Assembly: GCA_032717465.1 (NCBI GenBank)
Contig: CM064732.1
Location: forward strand, 19,684,242-19,748,241
DNA length: 64,000 nt
Reading direction: 5' to 3'
From: Coenobita brevimanus
Taxonomy: Eukaryota; Arthropoda; Malacostraca; Decapoda; Coenobitidae
Part shown: one piece after another, positions 36,590 to 47,804 of the stretch
Position numbering within the stretch: position 1 is the stretch's first letter
Layout of the letters: every line of letters begins with the position of its first letter
Position numbers and translations under genes: made by a program
The notes under the pieces: generated by a model
Databases searched by the model: none
The model's input: the letters and a program-made list of their open reading frames with translations, nothing else
What the model was told of the DNA's origin: nothing

Positions 36590-37635
36590 CAAGATGATCA
36601 CTAAAAAACTGTACAGCAATAGAAACCGTACATAAAAAAATCAATAAAGAAGAATGTGCCATAGCTTTCATCCTCGTATGCCTCCTAGAAAACATACTGC
36701 CTGGCTACACCAACAAAAGATTTCACGACAAAAGCACCAGGAACGATGAACGCACACGCCAGTTCTGGAGAGAACTGGTTGAACGGCAAGTAAGAGAAAA
36801 AAAGATCACTCAGGACTTACAGCAAGAAATGAAAATTATCATTAAGAAGTGGATGGAGGCCCCTGTCACAGGTGACCTAAGGAGACAGATTGATGATGAA
36901 CTGCAGACACTCCGGGAGCAACACGGTAGTGGGATGGAAAGTAGCACCGTTACCAAGCTCTCTAAACTCTACGGCGGTAACAACAAACTGCCACACGCTA
37001 CTGTCAGATACATTCACCGCACTGACATCCACCTGTTTCCAAAGAAGAGCTCCTCAACATGGGGCTTAACTGCCCTTCTCCAAGCCTCACCCCCACTGCA
37101 AACAACTGGAGATCGAAGTCTTCCTTGATGACATACAGTGACTTGAGAAGGCAAGGAAAGTAAGGACGACACCTGACCTGCAATCCTCCATCCTCGCTCA
37201 GATCATCAAGACCCGTGACTCCCACCACAGAAAAAACACGAACAAAAACCACATCCTGGCTGCCAAGCGGCTGCAGCAAAACAAAAACATCGTCATCCAG
37301 TGCGGCAGCAAAATCGCTGCCTTCATCCTTATCAACAAGGAGGACTACAATGAAAAGCTCAGCATTATCCTCAGCGGCACTTACAAGTTCAGAAGGATAA
37401 CTCATAACCCCACCGACTCCATCAAGAAGCTAGGTAATGCCAGTATCTCCACAAACGGCCTACACCGTCAGAAGCTAATTGGCAAGTACTCACCCAGCTA
37501 CACTTACAGCAACATCAAGACACACAAGCCTGGTAACCCTCTATGCCTGATCATCTCACAGACACCCACGACCGCCTACACCGTAGACTAGAAGCCCAGC
37601 GAACTCATGACACCATAAATACCTAACACCTACAG
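36590..37635 (+). pseudogene. Penelope-like element, N-terminal and first RT part
   Basis: Conceptual translation over several frames gives a Penelope-like protein. First comes a charged N-terminal part (36661-37030, with FWRELVERQVREKK and LSKLYGGNNKLPHATV). The start of the RT domain is at about 37285-37625: NIVIQCGSKIAAFILINKED, then THNPTDSIKKLGN, then KLIGKYSPSYTYSNIKTHKP, GNPLCLIISQTPT and IPNTYS. KTHK followed by GNPLRPIISQ is a hallmark of Penelope-like RTs as I recall them. There are frameshifts (near 37110-37160) and stops. The RT continues only at 41216, so the element was split by an insertion. Confidence 0.8.
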
Positions 37636-38169
37636 CAGGGTGGTCCTTACAACTAATGGGGGAAAATTAATTCTGAAATACTTTCTTTGCTGGAAGTGTG
37701 TATTGTGAGTTTAGGTGTGAACTCTTGAGACATCAAATTTTAGCCAAAATGGATTATATTTACTGGTGCCCCATCTTACCCAAAGTTTGAGCCTAATATG
37801 CATATTAATTGTGTGATAATAATCTTTTTTGGTATTTGAAATAAGTGTCTGCTTTAGGCCTACTTCACTGGAGGCTACATTTTAGTATTATCCATATTCC
37901 TTTCTTTTTTTCTTTTTTTTCAGGATTTGCCTTTTAAGATATTATTAAGCACTTATTTACTATGACTGAAGTAAAATTGTCAATACCAGCGATGAAAAGC
38001 AGGAGCACAACCTAGATGTGGCTTGTTGGCCAACCAAATGAAAGACTACTTGGAAGTAAGTTACCTCCTTGTGGAGAAGTGTTAGCGCAAGTTTTCTACC
38101 TGATATGATCAGAAACACGAACACTGAGGGATTCAGCATGTGTTCTGTCTGAGGAACTAGGGGGATTCT

Positions 38170-40260
38170 GGGAAAGTGCTCGCATTCCAATGTCTGAGCC
38201 ACGGAATCGTATCCCCCAAATCGAATCTGTCTATAAAGAATGGAAAAAGTTGGAGAAGAGTAAGAGCCAGAACACAGAAAGAGAGGAGAAGAGAAAGAAC
38301 TTACAAGAGCAGATGAAAGATCTCTTTAACACTGCACACACGAATGCTTTCGACCAATCAAAAATCGTGAGGATAAGGAGTTTCTTGTGGCTCAGAGGGA
38401 GGAAGGGAGGCAAGGCTCTATGTTCGGTATTGAAGTCAAACTCCACCGGAAAGAAGAGAGAGAGAAAGAGAGAGAGAGAGGAAACAGACTGAATAGGAGA
38501 GGAGGGAGCATGAGGAATGTCATCAAGCAGTAAGAGATGAAGTAGTGGAGCTGGAGGAAAGCCCAAATAGTGATGAAGACGAAACAGGTGATGATTGTAC
38601 AGATATAGCAGGTCTTTCCTGTTTGGCTGTAGCACCTCCTCTGAAACACCAAAGAGCATGAAAAACAGTTGTCACTTCTCCAGTTGCTGCTACTTTAGAT
38701 AGGACCAAGACTTCAGACTGTGCTGCAGTCCATCTGCTTTCTGCGACCATTTCTGCCTGTGGACAATATCCAACAATGCATACTATCAACAGGCAAAGTA
38801 TCTGCCGAGATCGAATCTATAGTCGGCGGGAATCTGCAGAATGTCTAAAGAAACCATTCTGTCTAACTGTGCCATTTGTAGTGCACTGGGATGGAAAATA
38901 AATCTCGATATAACAGGAGCAGATGTCACTGTATACCTTCCAATTCTCGTCTCAGGTGAAGGAGTTTCAATGCTTTTGAATGTACCCAGTTTGGAATCAG
39001 GGACAGGAAAGACCATCGCCAATGTCATCATTGAAACCTTGAATGACTGGGGTGTATCTGGCATGCGGTAGGAATGGCATTTGACACCACTGCCAGCATA
39101 CCGGATTGTGGGCAAGGGCATGCACCGTCATTCAACAACAGTTGCACAAGGATCTCCTCCACCTGGCTTGTCGGCATCACATTTTTGAGATCTTTGTTCA
39201 AAAGACCATCACCAGTTGCCTTGGACCGTCCTCTGCTCCCGGTATTCACATATTCAAACAGTTCAAAGCCAAGAGGAATACTACTGACATAACATGCTTT
39301 CAGACCTTGAATGTCAATGAGGAAATGCCAGTGACTGATAGTGAGCAATGTGATGAGCTCACAGCATTTTGTATGAAACAGTTGCAAGAAAGCCAACCTT
39401 GACATGATTATCGAGAACTGCTAGAACTGCACATTGTTGTCTTGGGTGGTGTACTGCCCCGTGGAACAGTTTCAGTAGCCTACCCTGGTGCTTGCCACCA
39501 TACCTGATGGATGGCTAAAGTTATATACAGCATCAAAGTCTATCTTTCCATCATAAGGCAAACATCATACTGAAGCAAGGTCGAGGATTGAAGAGGTTTG
39601 TTGTGTTCATCATGAAGCAATACCAGAAATTATGGTTCATGGCAACAAAAGCAGCTCTAGTTCCAGCAAACGGTCTAAGGCTTCTCCAGGAACTGTCACT
39701 TTATCCTGACAAGGACATCTCACAAGTCTGCTTGAAAGTATTTGATCGTCACTTGTGGTATTTGTCAGAACAATTAGTTGGATCAGCCTTTTTTTTTTTT
39801 TTTAAATCAAACTTAACCCTAAAGAGAAATGAAAAATGGTGATGACTCTTAATGAAGAAAGAAGCAAAGATCATCTAAAGAGAGCAACAGTTGAACTTCA
39901 GGTGACAGCATTGAATCAGAAGACAGTTTCAAGTTTTGTGACCATTAACACCAAGAAGATCACACTGCTTGGCCTTCCTCATTCATTCCTAGAATATGAT
40001 CCATCCACATGGAAAAGACGTTAGGATTACATGGAAGCTGAGTGCATCATCCAGGGGCTACAGGTAACAAATGACTTTGCTGGAAGAGGGGTGAGAGAGA
40101 GGGGAAGCACTGATTCAGGAGTTTAATCCAGTGTTCACCAAGAACGAAGATCAATGGCAATTTCTTTTCCTGGTCGTTGAGCAACACTGGCAAGTGTAGG
40201 CTATCCATATGCGAAGAAAGCTTCAGCTGGCAACAATTAAAAGCCATTAAAATAGGCAAC
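38170..40260 (+). pseudogene. Decayed transposase-like gene, uncharacterised family
   Basis: Conceptual translation over several frames with stops and frameshifts gives one continuous protein. A charged N-terminal part (38190 on, with YKEWKKLEKSK and MKDLFNTAHTNAF) is followed by LPILVSGEGVSMLLNVPSL and SGTGKTIANVIIETLNDWGV (38841-39068). MAFDTTAS at 39074 precedes DLLHLACRHHIFEI (about 39152). YRELLELHIVVLGG, GACHH and WMAKVIYSIKVYL come next, then HLWYLSEQLV, LGLPHSFLEYDPSTW and EFNPVFTKNEDQWQFLFLV near the end. I recall similar proteins repeated in invertebrate genomes without an assigned function. The Asp-Thr-Thr-Ala and later Cys-Arg-His-His pattern resembles hAT-type RNase H-fold transposases, but this is only a suggestion. 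No intact start or ends are visible. Confidence 0.5.
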
Positions 40261-41215
40261 AATGAGTGGGAGTTGGGTTCTCACGATACTGCCCCCAGTA
40301 AGGGGTTAATACTCTGGATAGAGGGGGACCTAGGTAACCCAACGGCGTATTAACCGTCTCATTACCAATCGACGCAGGCTGCATCCAACTGCAAGAGTGT
40401 ACAGTACTTGGGACACAGTCCAAAAAGCCACATACTGAGAGATCCCCCCAGTCACAGTGCTATTGCTGCGCACTAGATAGTTCATAAACAATTCATCCTC
40501 ACTTCCTTATTTATGTTTCGCTAATCGTAATTTTTTTCACTGTAATCGTGAATAAATGTTCTTCCTTCTGGTGTTGTAAAAAAGATCAGTCAAATGAAAA
40601 TTATGCTTTGATTTATTTGGTTTACTTGAGTTTTTTTTATTTTTTTCTCACAGAAATATAATTTTATTGGTAAATGTTAGAGAAAAAGTTACAGGGAGTT
40701 TATTTGGCTACATTTTGGTGTATAAAGAATTATTGTAGGTCAATTAGGGCTGATTTTACAGAGTGCAAAAGGTAATTATCTTACATTTGAGCAAGGCTCA
40801 TGGCACACTGACTCAGTTGACTGGAGCAGTGGGACGATGCTGGGTGCGGGGTGTGTTGAGCGCAACAGAAGAATACACGGGGACGCAAGTAGTGCATTGT
40901 TCTCGCCCAGAAATGGACGCAAAATCATTCCATAGCCGAAAAAACAGGGGTCATTTCATTCGACGCAACCAGTGTCGAATGATAACAAGCAGTTGAAATG
41001 CGCGCAGATGCACCCTGCGTCAAGTGGTAACGAGTGCATGAAATTTGTACAGCACCCATAAACACCAAAGGGCTAACGTTACGCCATAATAATATAACTT
41101 TGAACATGATGCGGCACCAGTTAAAATTATCTACTAAGCATGAAGATTTGCATACACCATTTTTTAATCAATAGGAACGATGACCCGCAACAGCTGAATA
41201 AAAGGTTTAAAGATG
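40261..41215. other. Unassigned DNA at the right end of the insertion
   Basis: I see no gene. It presumably belongs to the insertion in the Penelope-like element. GACGCA phrases recur loosely near 40370, 40880 and 40965. Confidence 0.4.
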
Positions 41216-41794
41216 CAAATTAAGGACCATCTTAACCAACATCCTAACCTCAGCTTCAAACTTCCTTGAAGTTGTACTTGACGTCCTTCCCACTGACGAC
41301 CAAATCATCGCCTTCCTCGACACAGAAAGACTCTTTACCAACGTTCCTGTGGACAAGACGATTGACTTCATACATACTGCTGGGAAACCACCAAGCCCCT
41401 CGACATCCTAAAGAAGGCCCTGAATACTCTGCTGGAGCTCTGCACAAAAGAAGCCCCTTTCACTTGCCCGAGCGGTTAGATGTATCAGCTGACCGATGGT
41501 GTAGCGATGGGCAGCCCCCTTGGAGTCCTGTTAGCTAATTTTTACATGGGAACTATCAAATAGAGACTCCTAGCTACTAGCCGCCCTTCTCTATACTGCC
41601 GTTATGTCGACATCTGTCACATCGAGGACCTAAGACAGAGCTTCATCGCTGCCTCTGGACTTAACTTCACCTATGATGAAGTCAGTGGCGGACGCCTTCC
41701 CTTCCTGAAAATACTTGTCACCGTACACAGTGTAGGGTTAAAGACTATTGTATTCACCAAGCCCACGAACAAAGGACTCTGCCTGAATGGATAG
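41216..41794 (+). pseudogene. Penelope-like element, second RT part, truncated
   Basis: The translation resumes the RT domain: NFLEVVLDV, then FLDTERLFTNVPVDKTIDFI, then LCTKEAPFTCPSG, DGVAMGSPLGVLLANFYMG, CRYVDICH, SGLNFTYDEVSGGRLPFL and FTKPTNKGLCLNG. The catalytic box should read CRYVDDIF in Penelope-like elements; here one Asp codon is missing. Stops fall inside the domain (after CPSG and GTIK). No GIY-YIG endonuclease follows, so the element ends early or is truncated at about 41794. Confidence 0.82.
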
Positions 41795-41899
41795 TGAGTA
41801 CCACTATTTTTTTTAGACAGATAAATAAATATTCCTTGTCCAAAGTGACTGACTTGTTTTTGTGCCATACGAGTTGTTGTATACTGGACAATTGCTCTT

Positions 41900-42860
41900 A
41901 CAATGACTGGCTGTTCATATATATACAAACTGAATATCTGGCAGTAGTACAGTACTAAGTGACTAACTGCATGTTAAAGTAATGGATTATTGACTCGTAT
42001 GCATAACTACCTAGATGGTTCTTATGCTGAGAGATAATTTATTATATTAACATAACTGACGCGAGGACTAACTAGCTGTCATTCTGACAATAATAAGTGG
42101 CTTTTATACTGTTTTGCATATACTTACTGAGCATCTTGTTGGCTGGTTGAATGACTGGCTTACAGTGAGTGAGTGATTCGTGCTGTATGTGCTTAACTGA
42201 TTATTAGAGTAATTAATGCACTGACACTTATATAACTGTCTTAAAGGTTTCTGTCATAACTAACTTACTGACCAGGTTATTATCATACCAACTGACATAA
42301 TGGTTACTGTGTTGACCTACTGACTGGTTCTTCATTAACAGACTGATTGGTTCTCGTACTAACTAGCTTACTGGTTTGTACTGAGTGACTGGTTCTTACA
42401 AAAGCTAACTTGACCTTATAGTTCTGATTTATAGTGATTTCTTATACTAGGTGACTATGTGGTTCGTACATTGAGTGGTTGCATGGATCATATAATAACT
42501 GACTGACTGGATCTTACACAAGCCAACTGACTGGTTCTTATACTTCTGACTGTCTTGTTCTTGTACTCATTAACTGGTTCATATACTGACTTACTAGGCT
42601 TTAAACTAAGTGGCTAACTGACTGGTACTTATACTCAGTGAATGATTCTTATAATACCTGACTGAGTGTAATACTAATTATAAGCTAATTGGTTGTTATA
42701 TTAATTAACTTCTGAAAATACCTGACTAAATGTCTTTTTTACTGAGTGACTGGCTGGCTTATTATATGACTGGTAAAAACTTACACTAACTGAAAGTTCA
42801 TACTAACTGACTAATGGGTTGACTAAGCGACCGGCTGTTGATGGATTAAGAACCCTTTCG
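41900..42860. repeat. Degenerate minisatellite of ACTGACTGGTTCTTA units
   Basis: For about 950 bp the plus strand is built of variants of TAACTGACTGGTTCTTATAC, a period of roughly 18-24 bp, with many substitutions and small indels. Clear examples lie near 42300-42370, 42495-42545 and 42610-42660. No frame is conserved across units. The heavy divergence suggests an old array. Confidence 0.75.
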
Positions 42861-44141
42861 CTGATTCATCAATTGCTAGCCTGTTGGGTTATCATCTGAC
42901 TACCATGATTTTAACTCCCTCAATCTGGCGAAGTAATTTTTTATCTTTTTCAGTATGTCAGGATGATTTCATACAAGTCACGAGAACTTGCCGATGGGGA
43001 AGGGGGTCAGTGAAACCTATATCTAATCCCTGCAATTCGAAAAAAGTCTATGCTATGGTCTGTCGTGTGGAAATGCCAAGAATGATATAGAATATCCACC
43101 ATCGGGAACAAAGAGTTAGAGAGAATATGCAGATGGTAGTTTGTATTTATTGTATCACCAACCCCTGTTTTCTCCAACTTTTTCACTTTTCTTCCATAAT
43201 AAAACACAAATTAATCGCCCATACATTAATCGTTTTGTTTACAGTATTTTGGTACTTTAATATTTGCTGAAGTTTGATTGCGAAGTTCATGGCATCTGTA
43301 TTTGTGAAGGTTGGCGTATACGCAAATTGTTTTATACACAATTTATGCTTCTGGGAAATGTTTAGTATTGCCAGGACTACGGTATCCAAACATAGGGTTC
43401 CTACGTTCCGTAGGTAGTTCTGTGGGTCAGGATGCTACTAACACTTTTCATTTTCGGTGTCATCCTCCATTTCGTTAATAACAAAACTCACCAAGTTTCA
43501 CAATGGCAAACAAATCATCTGAGACGACGTCTGGACCCCCTGATGTTTAAAGGTTATGTGTTGTGAATCACAAATTGCAACTCACTTTCCTTTCAAGCTG
43601 ACATTCTTTTTCTATTTCCTTTGCTTTCAATAGGTTTCTTGAATCACAAATTGCAACTCACTTACCTTTCAAGCTGACTTTCTTTTTTTATTTCCTTTAA
43701 TTTCAATAGGTTTCTCTTTTTTACTTGTCATTCCTAGTTTTCTTCAACTTCCTCGCTGTTCCTCTGCGCGTGTTTGTCTTCAGTTATGTGTCCTCTTTGT
43801 CCCTTCTCGCATTTTCATGTGAACTGCGTTTTACGATAATCCTTTTTCTTCTGCATCCCGTCTTCCTGCTCATCCGTTTATATTGTGTCTCCTGTCTCTG
43901 TGATATCCGCTATCGTTTCTTCTGTAAGGTTGGTTACGTCATCGCTGTTCAGTGCACGGACCGTTTATAACCAGCATATGAACTGTATAACAAGAGAAGT
44001 AAAATAATGTAAATTTCTATGAATATCTGATGTGTCTGTTTTTGGTGAGTGGGAGCATTGCAAACCAATGGGCTGTAAAATAAGCATCAGGTGAATACAC
44101 AAGGAGGTAAAAGAAAAAAAAAAAAAAAGGTATACGCTATA
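42861..44141. other. Unassigned DNA with one 75-bp tandem duplication
   Basis: No gene is recognised. At 43565-43639 and 43640-43713 a 75-bp unit starting GAATCACAAATTGCAACTCA and ending CAATAGGTTTCT is duplicated head to tail with about 90% identity. Confidence 0.6.
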
Positions 44142-44909
44142 TTAACCCGCGCCGTCCCAAGGACGTACTTCCACGTCCTCACGTTTTGTCACAGCTAATC
44201 CCGAGGACGTACTTCAACGTCCTGCAATTGCAAGGTTCATAATTTCCACAATTTTCAATTTTCGCGAGTCATTTTTGGTACGTATACACGGGACACCTGC
44301 CTCAACAAGATGCCAGGCAGAGACAATGCCTTACCCAGCATGACCTCCTCCCCCCCCTGCATGCCCTTTTCTCAGTAATTCACCTGTTATCAGTGACCTG
44401 GCCAGTATAGCCATGTCATGCCACGGTACGAAATTCAGGGCCAGAGTGATTCCCCAATCAATGACAATGTGGAGGACAAACTTTACATAGCATTAGAGGA
44501 AGAAACAGTTAGAAATGATGATCAGGTAATGTGGCAAAAAAAGGTCAGGTATTAGTGAGTGAAACAATGCTTATAATGCCTATATTACTGCTTGAAAACC
44601 AATATACTTTTGTACTACATATAAATTCGTAACAGTAAATAAATAAATACCGTTTATGAGTGGTGTGAAATAGTTATCCTCCCATAGAACTCGTTTTCTT
44701 TGGTGCCAGCCTGATAGAAAACCCAGTAAAGTAAGGAGGCTCTCCTACCTGTAATGAGTATTTTAAACCCCAGGTGAGCGATTTCTCTATGAATTTTCGA
44801 TGTTTCTCACCAAAAGCGAAAGTTTTAGCAAAAAAAAAAAAAAGGTCGAAAATTGCCCGGGATTGGGGGGTACCAGTGGTCAAAAAGTGGCCGGGACGGG
44901 GCGGGTTAA
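44142..44909. mobile_element. piggyBac-like non-autonomous DNA transposon
   Basis: TTAA at 44142-44145 and at 44906-44909 flank a 760-bp unit whose ends are inverted: CCCGCGCCGTCCC on the left and GGGACGGGGCGGG on the right, 12 of 13 bases matching. A TTAA target duplication with CCC/GGG termini is the signature of piggyBac elements. Just inside the left end are two hairpins of the form GGACGT, loop ACTTCC or ACTTCA, ACGTCC (44160-44177 and 44205-44222). The inside has only short frames, so it cannot encode its own transposase; a short acidic piece around 44420-44540 might be a remnant of the N-terminal end of one. Confidence 0.78.
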
Positions 44910-45505
44910 AGCCTCGAAATTTGAATGTACTGTGATTCAGTTCGTTTTCTATTTCACTGCGTACTCTAGTTATATTATCCCCTTCAAATCCTTGTTTCTA
45001 AGCTAGTCTACTTTCAAAATAAAAGAACATAAACCGAAACTTTTCTACCAATTCTCTCTCAAGTATACGAACAAATAATCCTATTTCACAGCTCACATTA
45101 TTATCATTGATATTATCATCATCCTAATTATTTTTCGCGCAAAGCTAAATGGGTTGAATAGTATTCAGGGAAAGAAACAGTAAAAAAATAGATACGACTG
45201 ACAATGTCATTAAAATACTAATTCAGATGAGCCATATTTCAATTCACTCAAACATCCAGTCCGTCCACTTTCTTCAGTGACACAGTTTTATTGTATTTCT
45301 TCCCACTACCCACCTCATAAATGGTGATTTTCAGTGTCCTTTCTCACCTCAGGCCCAGCGATTTTGTTAAGCAAATTGTGAGTCAGAAGAGGCTGAAACA
45401 GGCAATACATTCACGTGGTGCCTTCATTCTTGTTTATAGTATTCTTTCTTAGTTCTTACATTTACTATTTCATCCCTCCTCCCACACACATACCATACGT
45501 CCATC
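44910..45505. other. Unassigned DNA
   Basis: I recognise no gene or repeat here. Confidence 0.5.
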
Positions 45506-45560
45506 ATGCTCTCTCTCTCTCTCTCTCTCTCTCATTTATCTACTTACCTATGTATGTATG

Positions 45561-45607
<47 letters not shown>

Positions 45608-45777
45608 TCTACTTACCTATGTATGTATGTATGTATCTACCTTTGCAAACATATCTGTCTGTCTGCTTTGCTGCTTGGTTCTCTCTCTCTCTCTCTCGCT
45701 CTCTCTCTCTCCATCCGTTTATCTACCAATCTTTCTATCTATTTATCAGTCTGTCTTTCTGTCTGTCTGCTTTACTG

Positions 45778-45821
<44 letters not shown>

Positions 45822-45826
45822 TTCCC
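45506..45826. repeat. (CT)n cluster with GTAT and ATCT units
   Basis: There are four (CT)n cores. The first two are each followed by the same ATTTATCTACTTACCTATGTATG phrase, a unit of about 68 bp repeated twice. The third is followed by CCATCCGTTTATCTACC, which is also found next to the CT array at 57665. Frames here are translated repeats. Confidence 0.85.
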
Positions 45827-46184
45827 ACTGTCCCCGCTGCGGAAGGACGTATTCGCTCTCACCCACCAGTTTTTACACGATCTGAATGATTTGAGTGATT
45901 ATTCCGTGTGCAAATAGTGCATCTGTGTTTACAGGTGTCCTGGAAGTATTATTCCAGTGAAAGGTGTGAAAGTCCAGTGTATGCTAAAGTTTTTGCAGTG
46001 TTTTAAGTGTGAAAAGCTCTGTCTGGTCGTGTGTTTGTTTATTCACGTTTGGCGCCAAATAGGGTGACTGCGGTGGGTGGATATTTATTCTCGTGGAAGT
46101 AAATAGTATTACCCTGTATAAATTTAGAGTTACGATTGGGTGAGTGTTAACTGTATGTTGTTTCGCCAGTAAGAACAGTTTATA
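45827..46184. other. Unassigned DNA
   Basis: No gene is recognised between the CT cluster and the hAT-like element. Confidence 0.45.
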
Positions 46185-46395
46185 ACCCAGTACAGCGTTG
46201 CCAGATGGTGAAATTTTTCACCAGATTTCCCGAATCTGGTGAAATTTTAAGTTTCCTGGTGAAAAAAAAAAAGTTTGGAACCAGACAATATTTGGTGAAA
46301 TCTGGTGAAATTGTAGATGACTAGTCATTATTGCTGAAATAACCTCAATCCTCCGATCGGTGCTGTAAGTTTTTTTTCTTCCTGGTCGAGAAAAA

Positions 46396-46480
<85 letters not shown>

Positions 46481-47270
46481 TTAACCAGTATAGTGTGTAG
46501 TCAAGGCTCGAAGATTTTAACGTGGTCATGTTTGTGGCTCAATGGTGGCCTATGGCAACTAGTTTAATGTTTACATCCAACTGCTGATTCCAGTTTCCAC
46601 CGTTTGAACTTGTCATGTGGCTGGCGGCACGGGCTCTCATAGATTTCATAAGGTAAATGCAACATATAAAGTTAACTACAAAGAAAAAAAATATATATAA
46701 TATCCTTCAAGGACCAGTGAATCATGTAATGTCAGAAAAAAGATTATTTGTCGAGAAATGGGTGTGCAGGTACAATATCGAGACGGTCAGCAAGTTGTGT
46801 CAGCTTCGTTCTGATGGTTATTGTGACAAAGATATGCTTCATGAATTACACTGGAAAGTTTGTAAAGTGAATGACTGGATGATGATTGCACGATTTTTAA
46901 GTGAAATGAAGGTGAATTTTTAGTAAAAATTATAGATGTAGCCTATATGCACGTTTACTATATTGTCTTTCATGTGTAGCCTGATAAAATATCCACAGTA
47001 ACCAGCCGTGATTCAATCCTGTAGATATTATGATTGGTTGAAGGTATGGCAAAGTCTCAACAGAAGTATTAGTGACTATTCTGGGACACTAGCTGTTCAA
47101 ATTACTTCTGACCCATTACATTATATCACAGTCTTTGAATTCTGAATTATAAGTGTAATATTTTTCATTAACACATTTGCATCATAATAAACTGATGGTG
47201 AAATCTGGTGAAATATTGATGGTTGTCTGGTGAAATCGGCATCTCACGATCTGGCAACACTGATCCAGTA
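46185..47270. mobile_element. hAT-like non-autonomous DNA transposon with 8-bp TSD
   Basis: The ends at 46193 and 47262 are inverted: CAGCGTTGCCAGATGGTGA on the left, and CAGTGTTGCCAGATCGTGA when the right end is reverse-complemented (17 of 19). They are flanked by ACCCAGTA (46185-46192) and ATCCAGTA (47263-47270), an 8-bp duplication with one mismatch. CAG ends and an 8-bp TSD are typical of hAT elements. The 1070-bp interior has a (TA)n array (about 46399-46478) and repeats of TCTGGTGAAAT near both ends. Its longest frame (46657-46923, 88 codons) has no recognisable transposase motif. Confidence 0.8.
46399..46479. repeat. (TA)n microsatellite inside hAT-like element
   Basis: About 80 bp of pure TA within the element interior. 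Confidence 0.96.
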
Positions 47271-47299
47271 TAACCATTCGGAACTGAGTGGAACTTTGT

Positions 47300-47800
47300 T
47301 GTTTTGATTTCTTTGTTCGAGCTGATGTTATAGGATATGTTAAATCAGGATTTCATCCACTCATAATTACCAAGCCATGTATTGAAAACATTGACACTAT
47401 TTATATTCAGCTTAGGAATGAATCTTGTCATAAAATCACACTTGGGTTAATTTATTGTCCACCCGGTCAGCCACTGAACAGTGATAATGAAATCTACAAT
47501 CAAATTGCCAAAATATCATGTATGCAAAGCACTGTAATATTTGGTGATTTTAAATTACCAGTTCCAAAATGGGGAGAAGTGCTATCCTCACATACCGGGT
47601 TAGACCTGCTGTATATACAAACTTGCAGAAAAAGTTCTCTGTATCAATTTGTAAATTATCCGACACGTTGAGGTAACATCCTAAATCTTGTCTTAGCCAC
47701 ATCAGAAAACGTAATGAGTAATGTTACTGTAGGAGAAGAATTTTGTACAAGTGATCATCGCACAGTTGCATTTAACACTGAATTCAATGAAGACAATGTC
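47300..47800 (+). pseudogene. CR1/jockey-type LINE endonuclease fragment
   Basis: A 127-codon frame (47288-47671), continued past a TGA in the same frame, gives the later half of an APE-type endonuclease: TLGLIYCPPGQPL, then STVIFGDFKLPVPKW, then YQFVNYPTR, then (after the stop) NILNLVLATSENVMSN and CTSDHRTVAF. GDF(N), PTR and a late SDH are the usual order in CR1/jockey-group LINE endonucleases. No RT follows. The sequence passes directly into Gag of F2 copy 1 at about 47805. Confidence 0.7.
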
Positions 47801-47804
47801 AGGG

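Larger units (their letters stand above)
37636..41215. mobile_element. 3.6-kb insertion splitting the Penelope-like element
   Basis: The Penelope-like RT reads up to NTYS before about 37633 and resumes with FLEVVLDV at about 41260, so the DNA between is an insertion. It contains the decayed transposase-like gene at 38170-40260. The left junction has TGGTCCTTA and the right junction has its reverse complement TAAGGACCA, a 9-bp inverted match. It could be a short terminal inverted repeat or chance; I find no flanking duplication. Confidence 0.5.

Noticed and set aside
37626..41228. TGGTCCTTA/TAAGGACCA as proven terminal inverted repeats of the insertion
   Set aside because: Only nine bases match, there is no flanking duplication, and similarity does not continue inward; kept only as a possibility.
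46657..46923. 88-codon frame as a transposase or host gene inside the hAT-like element
   Set aside because: It has no recognisable motif and is too short; it may be a remnant but cannot be supported.
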